Shown: positions 48,743 to 57,041, numbered from the stretch's first letter. The stretch: 64,000 bases of DNA from Sinomonas sp. P10A9 (GCF_041022165.1 NZ_CP163302.1:310001-374000); one strand, 5' to 3'. Translations and numbers: made by a program. Notes: generated by a model not told the origin, from the sequence alone.

Positions 48743-49705
48743 CTACAGGGCCGTGATGTTCACGGCTGAGGGGGTGGTCTGGTTCGCTGCCGGGACGGTG
48801 GATCCCGGCAGGGACGCGGCGGCGGCCCCATGGGCCACTGCCTGGCGCAGGCGGCCCTCGGCGTCCGCCCCGATGGAGTCGGCCAGGAGATACCCGGCCA
48901 GGGAGGAGTCGCCGGCACCGACGGTGCTGACGGCCTTGATAGGGGAGTGCGTGGCGTACCACGCGCCGTCTGCCGTCACGAGGACGGCCCCCTTCGAACC
49001 GAGCGTCGCGAGCACCGCTCCGACGCCGGCATCCACAAGCGCACGGGCCGCTTTGGCCGCGCGCTCCGGTGAGGCCTCAAGCTCGGCCGGGGTGCCGGCG
49101 TCGTGCAGGCCTACCATCGCGGCCAGCTCGGCGAGCTCGTCCGCGTTGGGCTTGAGCAGCTCCGGCTTGCCCTTCAGCGACGCCGCGAGCGGGGCGCCCG
49201 ACGAGTCGATGGCAATCCTCGGAGCGGACCCATCGGCAGCAGCGCGCAGGCGCTGGGCAGCCGTGGCATAGAAGTCCTCCGGAACACCCGGAGGAAGCGA
49301 GCCGGCGAGGACCACCCATGTGGCGCCCCGGGCCCGATCGACGAGAAGGGAGAGCAGCTGCTCCTGGAGCTCGGAGGAGAGCTCGGGGCCCGGCTCGTTG
49401 ACCTTGGTAGTGACCCCGTCCGGTTCGGTGAGGGCCACGTTGGAGCGAAGCGGAGCGCCGATGGGGAGGGCGACGAAGGGCACGCCCGTCGCGCTGAGCC
49501 CGGCGAGGACCGGATCGCCGGCGTCTCCGGGAAGCACGGCGAGGGTCTCAAGGGCGGAGGCCCGCAGGGCGCGGGCAACGTTGACGCCCTTGCCCCCTGA
49601 CTCCTGCCGCACGGACACTGCGCGCTGCACCTCTCCCCGCTCGAGGGGACCGCCGAGCTCGACCGTACGATCAAGGCTAGGGTTCGCGGTGAGGGTCACG
49701 ATCAT
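48743..49705 (-). CDS. fruK: 1-phosphofructokinase
   Basis: A 320-residue PfkB-family kinase that converts fructose 1-phosphate to fructose 1,6-bisphosphate. Characteristic elements are the N-terminal 'MIVTLTANPSLDRTVELGG', the 'QESGGKGVNVARAL' substrate region, 'VVLAGSLPPGVP', and the catalytic 'TVGAGDSSLAGYLL'. ATG 49705 overlaps the fruR stop by four bases (ATGA), so the two are translationally coupled. It lies between fruR and fruA, as in most actinobacterial fructose operons. Confidence 0.93.
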   Translation of the reverse strand: MIVTLTANPSLDRTVELGGPLERGEVQRAVSVRQESGGKGVNVARALRASALETLAVLPGDAGDPVLAGLSATGVPFVALPIGAPLRSNVALTEPDGVTTKVNEPGPELSSELQEQLLSLLVDRARGATWVVLAGSLPPGVPEDFYATAAQRLRAAADGSAPRIAIDSSGAPLAASLKGKPELLKPNADELAELAAMVGLHDAGTPAELEASPERAAKAARALVDAGVGAVLATLGSKGAVLVTADGAWYATHSPIKAVSTVGAGDSSLAGYLLADSIGADAEGRLRQAVAHGAAAASLPGSTVPAANQTTPSAVNITAL

Positions 49706-50499
49706 GGTGTGCCAGCCTCCACAACTTCAACTCCGGCCTCGGCGAGCGCCGCGGCCACGTCCCCTTCAGGGGCCCGGTCCGTCACAATGGCGTCCAGCTG
49801 GTCGAGCCGGGCGAACTGCACGAGGGTCTCGACGCCGAACTTGGTGTGGTCCACGAGGGCCACGACACGCCGGGCGCAGCGGACGAACGCGGCCTTGACC
49901 CCTGCCTCCTCTGCGTCAGGCGTGCTGAGCCCGAACGCGGCATGCAGGCCGTTGGTCCCCACGAAGGCGAGGTCGGGGCGCAGCCGTTCAACGGCTTCGA
50001 CCGTCGCCGGGCCGACGGCCGCCCGGGTGAGCGGCCGGATCCGGCCTCCGAGGAGCTGGACGTTGAGGTTCGGGTCCGCGGCGAGCTTGTCTGCGATGGG
50101 CAGCGCGTTGGTCACGATCACGAGACTATTCCCGTCAGGACGCGTGCCCATGAGGCGCTCCGCAAGCTCCTCCGTGGAACTTCCGGCGTCGAGCAGCACG
50201 CTGCCCGCGCGGGACGATGCCACGAGTTCCGCCGCCGCCTCCGCGATGGCATGCTTCTCGAGCAGGTTCTGGATCTGCCGCTCGAGAAGGCTCACCTCGG
50301 AGGTGACGCCGCGCTCGGCGGGGACAGCGCCGCCGTGGACCCGGCGCAGGGCACCGGCTGACTCGAGCGCCGCGAGGTCACGCCGCACGGTCTCGGTGGT
50401 GACAGAGAACCGCTCGGCGAGCTCGGTGACGCTCACACGCCCGACCTCGGCGACGCGGTCCGCAACGAGCCGCTGGCGCTCTTCGGCGAACATCGACAT
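49702..50499 (-). CDS. fruR: DeoR-family regulator of the fructose operon
   Basis: A 265-residue DeoR-type repressor. Its N-terminal helix-turn-helix is 'VSVTELAERFSVTTETVRRD' followed by 'LAALESAGALRRVHGG'. The C-terminal two-thirds is the sugar-phosphate-sensing DeoRC domain ('VLLDAGSSTEELAERL', 'LVIVTNALPIADKLA', 'VALVDHTKFG'). ATG 50499 ('MSMFAEERQRL') has GGGAG upstream; a second ATG at 50493 gives 'MFAEERQRL', which is the more usual family start. It is the first gene of fruR-fruK-fruA-ptsI-ptsH and probably answers to fructose 1-phosphate. Inverted repeats at 50567-50625 are its likely targets. Confidence 0.88.
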   Translation of the reverse strand: MSMFAEERQRLVADRVAEVGRVSVTELAERFSVTTETVRRDLAALESAGALRRVHGGAVPAERGVTSEVSLLERQIQNLLEKHAIAEAAAELVASSRAGSVLLDAGSSTEELAERLMGTRPDGNSLVIVTNALPIADKLAADPNLNVQLLGGRIRPLTRAAVGPATVEAVERLRPDLAFVGTNGLHAAFGLSTPDAEEAGVKAAFVRCARRVVALVDHTKFGVETLVQFARLDQLDAIVTDRAPEGDVAAALAEAGVEVVEAGTP

Positions 50500-50566
50500 G
50501 CCCCACTCCCGCCCTTTTCCGAGCCGCTGATGCGGCGGATTCTGCCTGTGGTCTCCATCACACGAA

Positions 50567-50625
50567 TGTGGGATTGATTGACTGTATCTTCGTTTCTGTT
50601 GGTATGTCAACAGATCCCACAGAAA
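50567..50625. promoter_or_regulatory. Nested inverted repeats upstream of fruR, probable FruR operators
   Basis: Three inverted repeats interlock: TCTGTTG (50595-50601) with CAACAGA (50608-50614); TTTCTGT (50593-50599) with ACAGAAA (50619-50625); and TGTGGGAT (50567-50574) with ATCCCACA (50614-50621). The region is AT-richer than its surroundings, so it probably also holds the fru promoter. DeoR-type regulators often bind several half-sites and loop the DNA between them. Confidence 0.55.
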
Positions 50626-50630
50626 CACAG

Positions 50631-50667
50631 ATCGGCCCGGCGGAGCGCTGTGCTCCGCCGGGCCGAT
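50631..50667. terminator. Perfect 16-bp hairpin between the fru promoter and the IS element
   Basis: ATCGGCCCGGCGGAGC and GCTCCGCCGGGCCGAT pair perfectly around GCTGT. No gene now ends just here, so it may be the terminator of a gene lost or displaced by the insertion sequence, or an insulator of the fru promoter. Confidence 0.6.
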
Positions 50668-50679
50668 CCGGGCGGTGAA

Positions 50680-50857
50680 TCAGGTGGGTATGTGCGGTGT
50701 GGGGCGGAAGCTGCCCGCCTGGACGCGCGCCGTCTAGACGGTATGGAGTGACCGCCTGTTGTGGGTGGTTGCGGGCCGGGGCCTCTCTCGCGCAGATTCG
50801 TGGGTTACCGGACAGAGTCCCCTGCCCGGCCTATCCGACATGCGTGGGGAGGCCCCG
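50680..50857 (+). ncRNA. Candidate IS110 bridge-RNA region
   Basis: The non-coding stretch directly before the IS110 transposase start. In IS110-group elements the left non-coding end is transcribed into a structured bridge RNA that pairs with donor and target DNA. The stretch is GC-rich and contains short self-complementary parts, such as GGGCGG with CCGCCT-like segments and GGGGCCTC. The limits and the fold were not determined. Confidence 0.3.
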
Positions 50858-51952
50858 GTGTTCATTGAGCGTACGAGTGTTGGGCTGGATGTGCACGCCC
50901 GTTCGGTTGCCGCGGCGGCGATCGACGGCGTGACCGGCGAGCTGGTGCAGGCCAGGCTCGCCCCGTCGGAGGAGGCGATCAGAGCATGGCTCGCCGGGCT
51001 GCCGGGCCCGCTCGCCGTGGTCTACGAGGCCGGCCCGACGGGGTTCGGACTTTCGAGGGCCTTGACCTCACAGGGGGTCAGGTGCGTGGTCGCCGCCCCG
51101 TCCAAGCTGCAGCGGCCCTCGGGGGATCGGGTGAAGACCGATGCCCGGGACGCGGTCCACCTGGCCAGGCTGCTGCGCCTGGACGAGGTCACTGCCGTTG
51201 CTGTCCCGACCGTGGGGCAGGAGTCCGCACGGGATCTCGTCCGTGCCCGGGAGGACTGCCGCGGGGACCTGATGCGGGCCCGGCACCGCCTCTCGAAGCT
51301 GCTGCTGCGGCACGGGATCGTCTACCAGGGCGGCGATGCCTGGACCGGGGCCCATGACGCGTGGCTGCGCAGGGACGCGGCCCCGGCGCTGGGCCCTGGG
51401 GCGACCCGGATGGCGTTCGACTCCGAATACGAGGCTGTCCAGCTGGTCAGGGCCCGTCGGGACCGGCTGGACCGTACGATCGGGGAGCTCGCCGCGGGAA
51501 GCGAGTTCTCCCCGATCGTGCACCGTCTGGGCTGCCTGCGCGGGGTCAGCACCCTGACCGGGTTCGCCCTTGCGGTCGAGATCGGGGACTGGCACCGGTT
51601 CACCGGAGCCACGATCGGCTCCTTCGTGGGCCTGACCCCCTCCGAGCACTCCTCCGGGGCCTCGCGGGCGCAGGGACCGATCACCAAGACCGGCAACTCC
51701 CACGTCCGCCGCTTGCTGGTCGAGGCCGCCTGGCACCACCGCGCCCGCTACATGGTCGGCAAGACCATGCGGGACCGGTGGGAGCTGGCCCCGGCCGCGG
51801 CGCGGGTCCGGGGCGATCAGGGCAACCGGCGCCTGCACGAGAGGTGGGTCGGCTTCCTCGACCGCCGCAAGCGCCCGACCGTGGCCAACGTCGCCGTCGC
51901 CCGCGAGCTGGCCGGCTGGTGCTGGTCCCTGGCAGTCATGGACGACGACTGA
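50858..51952 (+). CDS. IS110-family transposase (DEDD type)
   Basis: A 364-residue transposase. GTG 50858 ('VFIERTSVGLDVHARSVAAA') is chosen because GGGGAGG stands a few bases upstream and because it gives the usual family N-terminus; ATG 50840 is an alternative. The N-terminal RuvC-like DEDD domain contributes Asp in 'SVGLDVHARS', Glu in 'VVYEAGPTGFGL', and two Asp in 'DRVKTDARDAVHLARLL'. The C-terminal Transposase_20 domain has 'LRGVSTLTGFALAVEIGDWH' and 'SEHSSGASRAQGPITKTGNS', with the conserved Ser of the family. The gene is intact, so the element may still be active. Confidence 0.92.
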   Translation: MFIERTSVGLDVHARSVAAAAIDGVTGELVQARLAPSEEAIRAWLAGLPGPLAVVYEAGPTGFGLSRALTSQGVRCVVAAPSKLQRPSGDRVKTDARDAVHLARLLRLDEVTAVAVPTVGQESARDLVRAREDCRGDLMRARHRLSKLLLRHGIVYQGGDAWTGAHDAWLRRDAAPALGPGATRMAFDSEYEAVQLVRARRDRLDRTIGELAAGSEFSPIVHRLGCLRGVSTLTGFALAVEIGDWHRFTGATIGSFVGLTPSEHSSGASRAQGPITKTGNSHVRRLLVEAAWHHRARYMVGKTMRDRWELAPAAARVRGDQGNRRLHERWVGFLDRRKRPTVANVAVARELAGWCWSLAVMDDD

Positions 51953-52180
51953 CCCAGCAGACCGCTTCGCCGGGCATCCCGGTGTCGGCGGCAGCGCGTG
52001 GAGCCACCCGCGAAACATCTATGAGCAGCAGCCCCGCAACGAGGGGACCGGCCACGCTCGTTCCTAGACACGCGGACCGGCTCCAGCCGAACCACCGTCC
52101 TGCGGTAGCCAACCCGCGCATATCAGTCTGACCGCGCGTCGCCAACGACACGCTCGCCGACCGCCTCCCAGCGAAGCAGA
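51953..52180. other. Right flank of the IS element without a gene
   Basis: These bases hold the right end of the IS and an intergenic rest. A short minus-strand frame starting near 52131 ('MRGLATAGRWFGWSRSACLG') runs into the transposase gene; it has no ribosome site and no recognised relative, and is not called. Confidence 0.4.
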
Positions 52181-52214
52181 GAGGCGCCGCCAGGACTCCT
52201 CCTGGCGGCGCCTC
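52181..52214 (-). terminator. Hairpin terminator after the DUF6458 gene
   Basis: GAGGCGCCGCCAGG and CCTGGCGGCGCCTC form a perfect 14-bp stem with the loop ACTCCT. It lies about 30 bases beyond the stop of the minus-strand DUF6458 gene. Confidence 0.8.
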
Positions 52215-52246
52215 ACCATGCCCACTTGACAGCGGATCACTCCATA

Positions 52247-52498
52247 TCAGATGTCCCGGATGTCGCGGTGGGTGACCGTATCTCCGGTCTCCGGATCGAC
52301 GATCCGGCGGGACGAGCTCACGCGGCGGCGGGTGCCGGAGTTGAGCAGGGCAAGGGTCATGATGAGCCCGAGCACCCCCACGCCCATGAGGATGTAGCCC
52401 ACGAGGGCCTGGTCGATGAAGGGGATCAGTCCCGGCGTGAGGGCGAAGGACAGGATCGCCCCGATGGCAATGAGGAAGATTGACGCACCGATGCCCAT
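52247..52498 (-). CDS. DUF6458 family small membrane protein
   Basis: An 83-residue protein with two membrane helices, 'SIFLIAIGAILSFALT' (residues 6-21) and 'ALVGYILMGVGVLGLIMTLA' (31-50), then a basic Ser/Arg stretch and a polar tail. Sequence and size match the DUF6458 family, found throughout actinobacteria with no known function. ATG 52498 has a GAAAGGA ribosome site. It is a single gene with its own terminator, divergent from the DUF2871 gene. Confidence 0.85.
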   Translation of the reverse strand: MGIGASIFLIAIGAILSFALTPGLIPFIDQALVGYILMGVGVLGLIMTLALLNSGTRRRVSSSRRIVDPETGDTVTHRDIRDI

Positions 52499-52665
52499 GG
52501 TTGGGGTCCTTTCCGTGCTGCAGGTCGTTGCTGCAGGTCGTTGTACGGAGGACTATTACCCGGAGGCGGACGATCCACACATGGTGCGGACCAGGCGGAC
52601 CCGGGCGACCGCGATCATCCGAACGGTTGATGCCGCGTCCACTATGCCCACGGGATGCTGGAAGC

Positions 52666-53160
52666 ATGCTCAACAGACTCCTCACCACCTCGTTCGTGTT
52701 CGCCGCCGTGGGCCTTGCCTCGGGCCTGTTCTTCCGCGCGTGGAGCAAGGCCTTCCACTTCGACGGCCAGACCCAGCTCGCCCTCGCGCACACGCACTTC
52801 CTGGCGCTCGGCTTCACGGTCACGTTCCTGGCCTTCCTCGCCGAGAAGGCCTTCCGGTTCTCTGCCGCGGCCCCGCGGGTGTCGTCGTGGTTCGTGTGGA
52901 CTTGGGTGCTCGGCGTGGCCGTGACTGGCGGCATGATGGTGCTCAAGGGCGCCCTTGAGGTGACCGGCGCGGATGTGTCCTCGCCCGCGTTCGCGGGGAT
53001 CGCCGGGCTGGGCCACGTCCTGCTGACGGCCGCCTTCGTCCTGTTCTTCCTCGCCCTCCGCCGGTCGATGGTTGCCTCCGGCGTCTCCACGCACGACGCC
53101 GGTGGCTCGCCGTCGGCTTCCCTGCCCGGCGGCGGCGCGCCGTCGCGATCCGCTAGCTGA
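52666..53160 (+). CDS. DUF2871 family membrane protein
   Basis: A 164-residue membrane protein with four predicted helices. ATG 52666 ('MLNRLLTTSFVFAAVGLASG') is the family-like start; the frame continues upstream without a ribosome site. The conserved part 'QTQLALAHTHFLALGF' contains the two His characteristic of DUF2871 and of related haem- or metal-binding membrane proteins. A Ser/Gly/Pro-rich tail of about 30 residues follows the last helix. The function is unknown. Confidence 0.8.
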   Translation: MLNRLLTTSFVFAAVGLASGLFFRAWSKAFHFDGQTQLALAHTHFLALGFTVTFLAFLAEKAFRFSAAAPRVSSWFVWTWVLGVAVTGGMMVLKGALEVTGADVSSPAFAGIAGLGHVLLTAAFVLFFLALRRSMVASGVSTHDAGGSPSASLPGGGAPSRSAS

Positions 53161-53223
53161 TACGCCTACGCCCAGCGCGAAGCGGCCGCGGCGCGCGTCG
53201 GGGCCCGGCGCTACTCTGGGGCC

Positions 53224-54129
53224 ATGGCGAAGAAGAATGTGGCACTTCGTATTGCACAGGACACCGCCCACCAGACGATGTTCGACTCCCGAGGCCGGGC
53301 GACCCCGCGGGTGCACCGCGCACTCCTGCGGGCAGTCGATGTCCAGCGGCCGCTCGTGCTGGCCAATCTGAGACGCCTCCGGCGCCAGCGCCCGGGGTAC
53401 ACCCCGGAGCAGCTGGCGCGGCAGCTCGAACGCGACTACCTCACCGCAGTGGCCGGAACGGGCGCCGCTGTGGGTGGCACCGCCGCGGTGCCCGGCGTTG
53501 GCACCATGGCCTCGCTCGGCCTGTCCGCCGCGGCAACGGTCGGATTCCTCGAGGCGACCGCCGTGTACGCGGCGTCGATCGCCGAGCTCCATGGCGTGCA
53601 CCTCGAGGACCCCGAGCGGGCGCGGACCACGATCATGGCCATCATGCTGGGGGAGGAGGGCACCTCCCTGCTCTCGGCGCTGAGCGGTCAGGCCCTCGGT
53701 CGGGGTGGGCACCCCACCAAGGCCTGGGGTGCGGCCCTGAACCGGTCTGTCTCCTCCTCGGCCGTCAAGGCGATGCAGGGGACCGTCCAGAAGCGTTTCC
53801 TCAAATGGATGCTCAAGAAGCAGGGCGGGGCGCTCTTGGGCCGCGCCTTGCCGTTCGGCATCGGCGCTGTGGTGGGCGGTGCGGGGAACCTCGTCATGGG
53901 CCGCGCGGTCATCAGGTCGACGCGCGAGGCCTTCGGGCCCGCGCCTGCCGTCCTGCTCGGCGAGTTCCACGTGAAACCGGAACAGGTTGAGAAGCGGCGC
54001 GGTCTGCTCGCGCTTATGCCCACGCCCGGGAGGGCCTCGGCTCCTCGGGCGCCCGCCGAGACGCCTGAACAGGCCGTCGAGCGCGAGATCGAGGAGCACC
54101 GCGCGCGCCTGCGGTCGGAGGGCGCGTAG
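53224..54129 (+). CDS. Conserved hypothetical protein with glycine-rich hydrophobic segments
   Basis: A 301-residue protein starting at ATG 53224. The N-terminal 75 residues are basic and helical. Residues about 76-115 are a Gly/Ala-rich hydrophobic hairpin ('AVAGTGAAVGGTAAVPGVGT'), and a second one lies near 205-225 ('GRALPFGIGAVVGGAGNLVM'). The pattern recalls glycine-zipper and EcsC-like proteins that associate with membranes. The tail is acidic. It is not in an operon; its stop is 17 bp from that of the convergent DUF445 gene. The function is not recognised. Confidence 0.6.
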   Translation: MAKKNVALRIAQDTAHQTMFDSRGRATPRVHRALLRAVDVQRPLVLANLRRLRRQRPGYTPEQLARQLERDYLTAVAGTGAAVGGTAAVPGVGTMASLGLSAAATVGFLEATAVYAASIAELHGVHLEDPERARTTIMAIMLGEEGTSLLSALSGQALGRGGHPTKAWGAALNRSVSSSAVKAMQGTVQKRFLKWMLKKQGGALLGRALPFGIGAVVGGAGNLVMGRAVIRSTREAFGPAPAVLLGEFHVKPEQVEKRRGLLALMPTPGRASAPRAPAETPEQAVEREIEEHRARLRSEGA

Positions 54130-54146
54130 GCCGCCGGTGGCTTCGG

Positions 54147-55436
54147 CTACCCCCCGAAGATGGCGTGTGCCACGGCGAAGATGAGCACCCCGGCGAGGGC
54201 GCCGACTACGGTGCCGTTGATTCGGATGAACTGGAGGTCCTTGCCGACCTGGAGCTCGATCTTCTGCGAGGTCTCCTCGGCATCCCACCGCGCGACGGTG
54301 TCCTCGATGACTCCGGCGATGTCGTCGCGGTACGTCGCCACGATGTAGGCGGCGGCATCGGCCACCCACGCGTTGACCTTCCCGGCCAGTTCCTCGTCCT
54401 CGACGAGCCGGGCGCCGAAGTCCCGCACCGCCGTCGTGAACCGCTGGTGCAGCTCGCTGCGTGGGTCGGACACGGCCTCGAGGAGCACGCGCTTGATGGT
54501 GGCCCACGTGCGGCCCGCGAGGCTGCGGACCTGCGGGTCTCCGAGTACCTGCGCCTTGATGCCTTCGACCCGGGCGATCATCGCCGGCTCGTGCTGGAGG
54601 TCCAGCGCGAGCGAGCGCAGGTAGGCGTCGATGGACTGGCGCGCCTGGTGGTTCGGGTCGGACTGCACGGCCGCAACGAACTTGGACAGCTCGATGTAGA
54701 CCTTGTCTCCCACGAGATCGTTCGCGAAGTTCGGCACCCATGAGGGCGAGCGGTCCGTGACCACGCGGGTGACGGTCGCGTAGTTCGCGGCGACCCAGTC
54801 GGCGGCACGGTCCACGAGGAGGTCTACGAGCTGGTGATGGTGCCCGGCCTCGAAGACCTGCTCGGCCACCCGGCCGAGCGGGGGCCCCCACGGCGGGGTG
54901 AGCAGGTGCTTCCGGACCATGCCCTCGATGACAGACTGCACGTCATCGTCATTCAGAACGGTGAAGGCACCGCGGATGACTGCGGCACCCTCCTTCGAGA
55001 CGCGCTCGGCGCCCCCGGGGCTCGCCAGCCAGGTGCCCGCCTTGCGGGCGACGTCGACGGTGTCGAGCTTCGCCCGCACGACGGCCGAGGAGAGGAAGTT
55101 GTCCCGCACGAACCCGCTCAGCGAAGCGCCGATCGCGTCCTTGCGGGTGGGGATGATCGCGGTGTGGGGGATGGGCAGCCCGAGTGGGTGCCGGAACAGC
55201 GCGGTCACGGCGAACCAGTCCGCGAGGGCACCCACCATCCCGCCCTCGGAGGCCGCCCGCACGTACTGAAGCCACGCGTACTGGCCCTGGAGCGCGAAGG
55301 ACACGGCGAACACGACCGCCATCCCGAGCAGGAGGGACAGGGCGAGGGTCTTCATCCGGCGCAGCGCGGCGGCCCGCTCGGCGTCGGCCGGACTGAGGCC
55401 CGGCGGGGTGCCAAGGAGCCGATTCAGCGTCACCAT
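54147..55436 (-). CDS. DUF445 family membrane protein
   Basis: A 429-residue protein of the DUF445 family (YjiN-like). It has an N-terminal membrane helix (about 29-50), the conserved block 'EGGMVGALADWFAVTALFRH', which is the family signature, and 'IIPTRKDAIGASLSGFVRDN'. A long helical middle follows, with a C-terminal membrane helix ('GTVVGALAGVLIFAVAHAIF'). This gives a large soluble domain tethered at both ends. The biochemical role of the family is not established. ATG 55436 is the natural start. Confidence 0.85.
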   Translation of the reverse strand: MVTLNRLLGTPPGLSPADAERAAALRRMKTLALSLLLGMAVVFAVSFALQGQYAWLQYVRAASEGGMVGALADWFAVTALFRHPLGLPIPHTAIIPTRKDAIGASLSGFVRDNFLSSAVVRAKLDTVDVARKAGTWLASPGGAERVSKEGAAVIRGAFTVLNDDDVQSVIEGMVRKHLLTPPWGPPLGRVAEQVFEAGHHHQLVDLLVDRAADWVAANYATVTRVVTDRSPSWVPNFANDLVGDKVYIELSKFVAAVQSDPNHQARQSIDAYLRSLALDLQHEPAMIARVEGIKAQVLGDPQVRSLAGRTWATIKRVLLEAVSDPRSELHQRFTTAVRDFGARLVEDEELAGKVNAWVADAAAYIVATYRDDIAGVIEDTVARWDAEETSQKIELQVGKDLQFIRINGTVVGALAGVLIFAVAHAIFGG

Positions 55437-55484
55437 GGGTCAACCCTACCGGCGGCCTCCGACACGGGAACGCGGTGTTCGCCG

Positions 55485-55525
55485 ACGGCGGCGAGCCGGG
55501 AGCTAATCCCGGCCCGCCGCCGTCG
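55485..55525 (-). terminator. Hairpin after the persulfide-dioxygenase/rhodanese gene
   Basis: An 18-bp stem with one mismatch, GACGGCGGCGAGCCGGGA with TCCCGGCCCGCCGCCGTC, around GCTAA. It lies 36 bases beyond the stop codon of the minus-strand gene. Confidence 0.75.
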
Positions 55526-55560
55526 TGCGTCGCCTAGTGCCAAGCTTGCGCGTGCACCGG

Positions 55561-56970
55561 TCAGTTGGCCGTGACGGTGTCCTGAGTCGTCTTCCAGGCC
55601 TCCCAGCCCGCGTAGGATCCGTCGAGCTCGACCACGTCGTAGCCCGCGCGGCGCAGTGCGCTCGCGGCGACCGAGTTGCGGACACCGCTCTGGCAGTAGG
55701 CCACGATCGTGCCCTCGGCGGGGAGCTCGTCGGTGTGCCACAGGACGCGGGCGGCGCTCAGCTGGGACGAGCCGGGGATGTGGCCGTCGGCGTGCTCCGT
55801 CTTGTTGCGCACGTCGAGGACCAGTGCGGCGTCGAAGCCCTCGAGCTCTGCCGGGGCGAGCAGCTTCGGCGTGGCCATGGGGAGACCCTCGAGGCTCGGG
55901 GTGAAGCCCGCGACGTTGTCGATGCCCACGCGGATGAGGTGGTCCCACATGGTGCGCGCCGCGTCCTTGTCGGAGGCGAGGAGCACGAGGGGGCGGGAAT
56001 CGGTCTCGGGATCGTAGGCCCACGCACCGTAGGTGGCGAACTTGCCGCCGGCGGGGATGTTGAGAGAGCCGGCCACAGTGCCCTCGTGGACCTCGCGGTT
56101 CGAGCGGGAGTCCACGAACGTGATCCTGTCCGCAGCGAGATCCTCGGCGACTGCGCTGTTCTCGAGCTCGGGGAGCTCGCCACGCTCGCCCAGGACGGTC
56201 GGCCCCTGGCGGTTCTGGCGCTTCATGCGGCCGAAGTAGGCGTGCGCGTCGGGCTGGCCGCTGAGGAGCTCGTTGACGAAGCCCTCCTCATCGTTCGCGG
56301 CGAGGTACGGAGCCCACCAGGCGAAGAGCCGCTCGTAGCCCACAGTGGTGGACGGGATCGCGCCCAGGGCCTTGCCGCATGCGCTGCCGGAGCCGTGGCC
56401 CGGGTGGACCTGGATGTGGTCCGGGAGGGTCAGGAACTTGTCCCTCAGGCTCGTGAAGAGCTGCTTGGCACCCGCGAAGCGCGTGTTCACGCCGCCGGCG
56501 GCCTCGTCGAGCAGGTCGGGGCGGCCGAGGTCGCCGGAGAACACGAAGTCGCCGGAGAGCATGTAGCCCGGCTGGTCGGTGAACGCACCGTCCGTGATCA
56601 GGAAGGACAGGTGCTCGGGGGTGTGGCCTGGGGTGTGGACGGCCTTGACGGTGATGTTTCCGAGCTTGACGGTGGTGCCGTCGTAGAGGCGCTCGGCCTC
56701 GAACCCGTACTGCCAGTCCTCGCCGCCCTCGCCCGAGACGTAGGCGGTCGCGCCGGTGGCGGCGGCCAGCTCCCGGGTGCCGGAGAGGTAGTCAGCGTGG
56801 ATGTGGGTCTCGGTGACCGCCACAATCCTCATGCCGTTGGCGGCGGCCAGCTCCAGGTAAGGCGCGATGTCGCGGCGGGCGTCCACCACGAGGGCCTCGC
56901 CCTTGGCCTGGCAGCCGATGAAGTAGCCCGCCTGGGCCAGATCTTCGTCGTAGATTCGCTCGAGCAGCAT
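55561..56970 (-). CDS. Metallo-beta-lactamase-fold persulfide dioxygenase fused to rhodanese domains
   Basis: A 469-residue fusion. Residues 1-240 are an ETHE1/CstB-type non-haem iron hydrolase-fold domain with 'THIHADYLSG' (His56, His58, Asp60), 'HTPGHTPEHLSF' and 'GHGSG'. The usual second His of the HxHxDH motif is Tyr61 here, as is common in the persulfide dioxygenase branch. The middle rhodanese-like domain has lost its Cys. The C-terminal one keeps it at Cys426 in 'AYCQSGVRNSVAAS'. Such fusions oxidise low-molecular-weight persulfides and transfer sulfur, protecting against sulfide stress. The gene stands alone; CsoR/CstR-type inverted repeats precede it at 56990-57007 and 57021-57041. 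Confidence 0.88.
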   Translation of the reverse strand: MLLERIYDEDLAQAGYFIGCQAKGEALVVDARRDIAPYLELAAANGMRIVAVTETHIHADYLSGTRELAAATGATAYVSGEGGEDWQYGFEAERLYDGTTVKLGNITVKAVHTPGHTPEHLSFLITDGAFTDQPGYMLSGDFVFSGDLGRPDLLDEAAGGVNTRFAGAKQLFTSLRDKFLTLPDHIQVHPGHGSGSACGKALGAIPSTTVGYERLFAWWAPYLAANDEEGFVNELLSGQPDAHAYFGRMKRQNRQGPTVLGERGELPELENSAVAEDLAADRITFVDSRSNREVHEGTVAGSLNIPAGGKFATYGAWAYDPETDSRPLVLLASDKDAARTMWDHLIRVGIDNVAGFTPSLEGLPMATPKLLAPAELEGFDAALVLDVRNKTEHADGHIPGSSQLSAARVLWHTDELPAEGTIVAYCQSGVRNSVAASALRRAGYDVVELDGSYAGWEAWKTTQDTVTAN

Positions 56971-56989
56971 ATGCTTCCCCTTCGTTCTG

Positions 56990-57007
56990 GATACCCCCTG
57001 GGGTATC
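56990..57007. promoter_or_regulatory. CsoR/CstR-type operator, site 1
   Basis: GATACCCC CT GGGGTATC is a perfect 8-2-8 inverted repeat 19 bases before the start of the persulfide-dioxygenase gene. The G/C-tract inverted repeat flanked by ATA/TAT is the known pattern bound by CsoR-family repressors, of which CstR senses persulfides. Confidence 0.7.
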
Positions 57008-57020
57008 TTCCTGAGTCAAC

Positions 57021-57041
57021 GATATTACCTAGGGGGGTATC
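57021..57041. promoter_or_regulatory. CsoR/CstR-type operator, site 2 (imperfect)
   Basis: GATATTACC TAG GGGGGTATC is an imperfect version of site 1, centred about 32 bp away. It lies between the divergent persulfide-dioxygenase and glycerophosphodiesterase genes, so it could affect either. Confidence 0.5.

Larger units (their letters stand above)
50680..52000 (+). mobile_element. IS110-family insertion sequence (ends approximate)
   Basis: The element is defined by its transposase (50858-51952) with about 180 bp of non-coding DNA before it and a short right end. IS110 elements lack ordinary terminal inverted repeats and target duplications, so neither end can be fixed from one copy. It sits in an intergenic region next to the hairpin at 50631-50667 and does not visibly break a gene. 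Confidence 0.7.

Noticed and set aside
51936..53090. Long minus-strand frame across the IS right flank and the DUF2871 gene
   Set aside because: It overlaps two well-supported genes in antisense, has no ribosome site and no recognisable domain.
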